The position numbers and the translations under genes were made by a program. Shown here piece by piece: positions 6,236 through 7,231 of a DNA stretch of 7,231 bases. Location of the stretch: assembly GCA_017557715.1 (NCBI GenBank), contig JAFYYE010000371.1, forward strand, positions 1 through 7,231, given 5' to 3'. The notes beneath the pieces were generated by a model. The model worked only from the letters and a program-made list of their open reading frames with translations, was not told where the DNA came from and did no database searches. The first letter of the stretch is position 1. The number at the start of each line of letters is the position of its first letter. Source of the stretch: Pseudobutyrivibrio sp. GTDB lineage: Bacteria; Bacillota; Clostridia; Lachnospirales; Lachnospiraceae.

Positions 6236-7231
6236 ATGGAACTAGTAAGAGTGCAGGACAGTGATTTTGAAAAGGCATATGATTTGTTTATGACTTTTAA
6301 GCAGGATGAGAATGGATTTGTAAACTGTGTGTATGGTTATGATTACAACCAGTTTTTAGATTGGGTTGAGAAAAAGAGAAACTGGTCTGAGGGAAAAGAT
6401 CTTCCAGAGGGTTTTGTACCAGATACAACCTTTTTGCTGTCTGATGATGATAAATATGTGGGAGTTTTTAACCTGAGACATTACCTAAATGATTTCTTAA
6501 GAGAAGGCCCAGGACATATAGGATATGGTGTTTCTCCAAAATTCCGTGGTAAAGGTTATGCTACAGAAGGTTTGAAGTTAACACTGGCTAAAGCTCGTGA
6601 GATGAGCATCCATGAAGCATATCTTTCTGTAAACAAGGATAATCCAGCCAGCCTTCAGGTGCAGCTGAAAAATGGCGCATACATTCATCATGAGAATGAG
6701 ACAAAATTCTTCACTAGAATAAATGCTATAGATGAAAACAGCTCAAGACAGGAAATCGTCAGTGATTTTTATACTGATTATGACGAGGATACAAGATTAG
6801 AGCGAACAAGACATGGGCAACTGGAGTTTGCCATTACTATGGAATATGTTCATAGATATTTGAGCAAAGAATCAAAGATTCTTGAAGTAGGAGCAGGCAC
6901 AGGAAGATATTCTATTGCTCTTGCAAAAGAAGGATATGATGTGACAGCAGTGGAGCTTGTAAAGAAAAATCTTGAGATACTCAAGGAAAAGAGTGAAGGG
7001 CTTTTAAACATTAAGGCTTTGCAAGGTGATGCCACAGATTTAAGCTGTTTTGCAGATGATTCTTTTGATGTCACATTGATATTTGGTCCAATGTATCATC
7101 TATATGAGGATGCAGATGTGCAGAAGGCAATTGATGAAGCAATCAGAGTTACAAAGCCAGGTGGAACAATCCTGTTTGCCTTCATATCTGTATTTGCAAT
7201 CATGTATTCAAACTATTTCCAGGGCAACTGG
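6236..7231 (+). CDS. GNAT N-acetyltransferase-SAM methyltransferase fusion, 3'-truncated
   Basis: One uninterrupted frame of 332 codons runs off the right edge. Residues 1 to about 162 are a GNAT acetyltransferase: the acetyl-CoA loop is GYGVSPKFRGKGYATEG (96-112, with R104-G105-K106-G107), followed by SVNKDNPAS (131-139), the usual Asn/Ser segment of motif B. After a short linker (about 163-172), residues 173 onward are a class I SAM-dependent methyltransferase: the DFYTDYDEDTRLERTRHGQLE entry region, motif I LEVGAGTGRY (216-225), acidic Glu240 ending the second strand, QGDATDLS (263-270) with Asp266, FDVTLIFGPMYHLY (277-290), and VTKPGGTILFAF (305-316). Both halves keep their cofactor motifs, so both may be active. 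Substrates are unknown. Similar acetyltransferase and methyltransferase domains occur in modification or detoxification of small molecules. The gene sits behind an attenuator-like leader, which points to induced expression, perhaps by translation inhibitors. Perhaps 80-100 residues are missing at the C-terminus. Confidence -1.
   Translation, partial: MELVRVQDSDFEKAYDLFMTFKQDENGFVNCVYGYDYNQFLDWVEKKRNWSEGKDLPEGFVPDTTFLLSDDDKYVGVFNLRHYLNDFLREGPGHIGYGVSPKFRGKGYATEGLKLTLAKAREMSIHEAYLSVNKDNPASLQVQLKNGAYIHHENETKFFTRINAIDENSSRQEIVSDFYTDYDEDTRLERTRHGQLEFAITMEYVHRYLSKESKILEVGAGTGRYSIALAKEGYDVTAVELVKKNLEILKEKSEGLLNIKALQGDATDLSCFADDSFDVTLIFGPMYHLYEDADVQKAIDEAIRVTKPGGTILFAFISVFAIMYSNYFQGNW

Noticed and set aside
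6850..7074. Minus-strand open frame of 74 codons
   Set aside because: Antisense to the methyltransferase motif I to motif II region, which is clearly the coding strand.

Overview
The window looks like a chromosomal stretch from a low-GC, Gram-positive anaerobe of the Clostridia, most likely Lachnospiraceae. This rests on AT-rich coding sequence, strong GGAGG ribosome binding sites, consensus sigma-A promoters, and protein families typical of that group. No phylogenetic search was possible, so the assignment is an inference. All genes seen are on the + strand.

Region 1 (2-5367) is a tightly packed five-gene cluster: a RocB-like M20 metallohydrolase cut by the left edge, a DDAH/arginine-deiminase-superfamily hydrolase, a HisC-like PLP aminotransferase, a CtBP-like D-2-hydroxyacid dehydrogenase starting at TTG, and an AEC-family membrane transporter. 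Gene junctions are overlaps of 11 and 4 nt and gaps of 25 and 1 nt, so this is almost certainly one operon whose promoter lies outside the window. The set suggests a route in which an amide or peptide is opened, a guanidino group is hydrolysed, the amino group is transaminated, the 2-oxo acid is reduced to a D-2-hydroxy acid, and a carboxylate is moved across the membrane. The substrate cannot be read from the sequence.

Region 2 (5368-5949) holds a consensus promoter overlapped by a 10-bp palindrome, then a monocistronic gene for free methionine-R-sulfoxide reductase (GAF fold). It lacks the first of the three cysteines found in the E. coli enzyme.

Region 3 (5950-7231) is the most interesting part. 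A near-consensus promoter (TTGACA-N17-TATACT) drives a leader of about 210 nt. The leader contains a 38-codon ORF ending in a Cys-Met-Cys-Arg-Cys run, then a very strong intrinsic terminator, then a GNAT acetyltransferase-SAM methyltransferase fusion gene cut by the right edge. By hand I find four leader segments with the logic of a classical translation-coupled attenuator: 1 pairs with 2, 2 pairs alternatively with 3, and 3 pairs with 4 to form the terminator. Segment 1 lies in the early codons of the small ORF. A ribosome held there would free segment 2 to disrupt the terminator and turn on the fusion gene. This resembles antibiotic-inducible resistance leaders, but the inducer and the enzyme's target are unknown.
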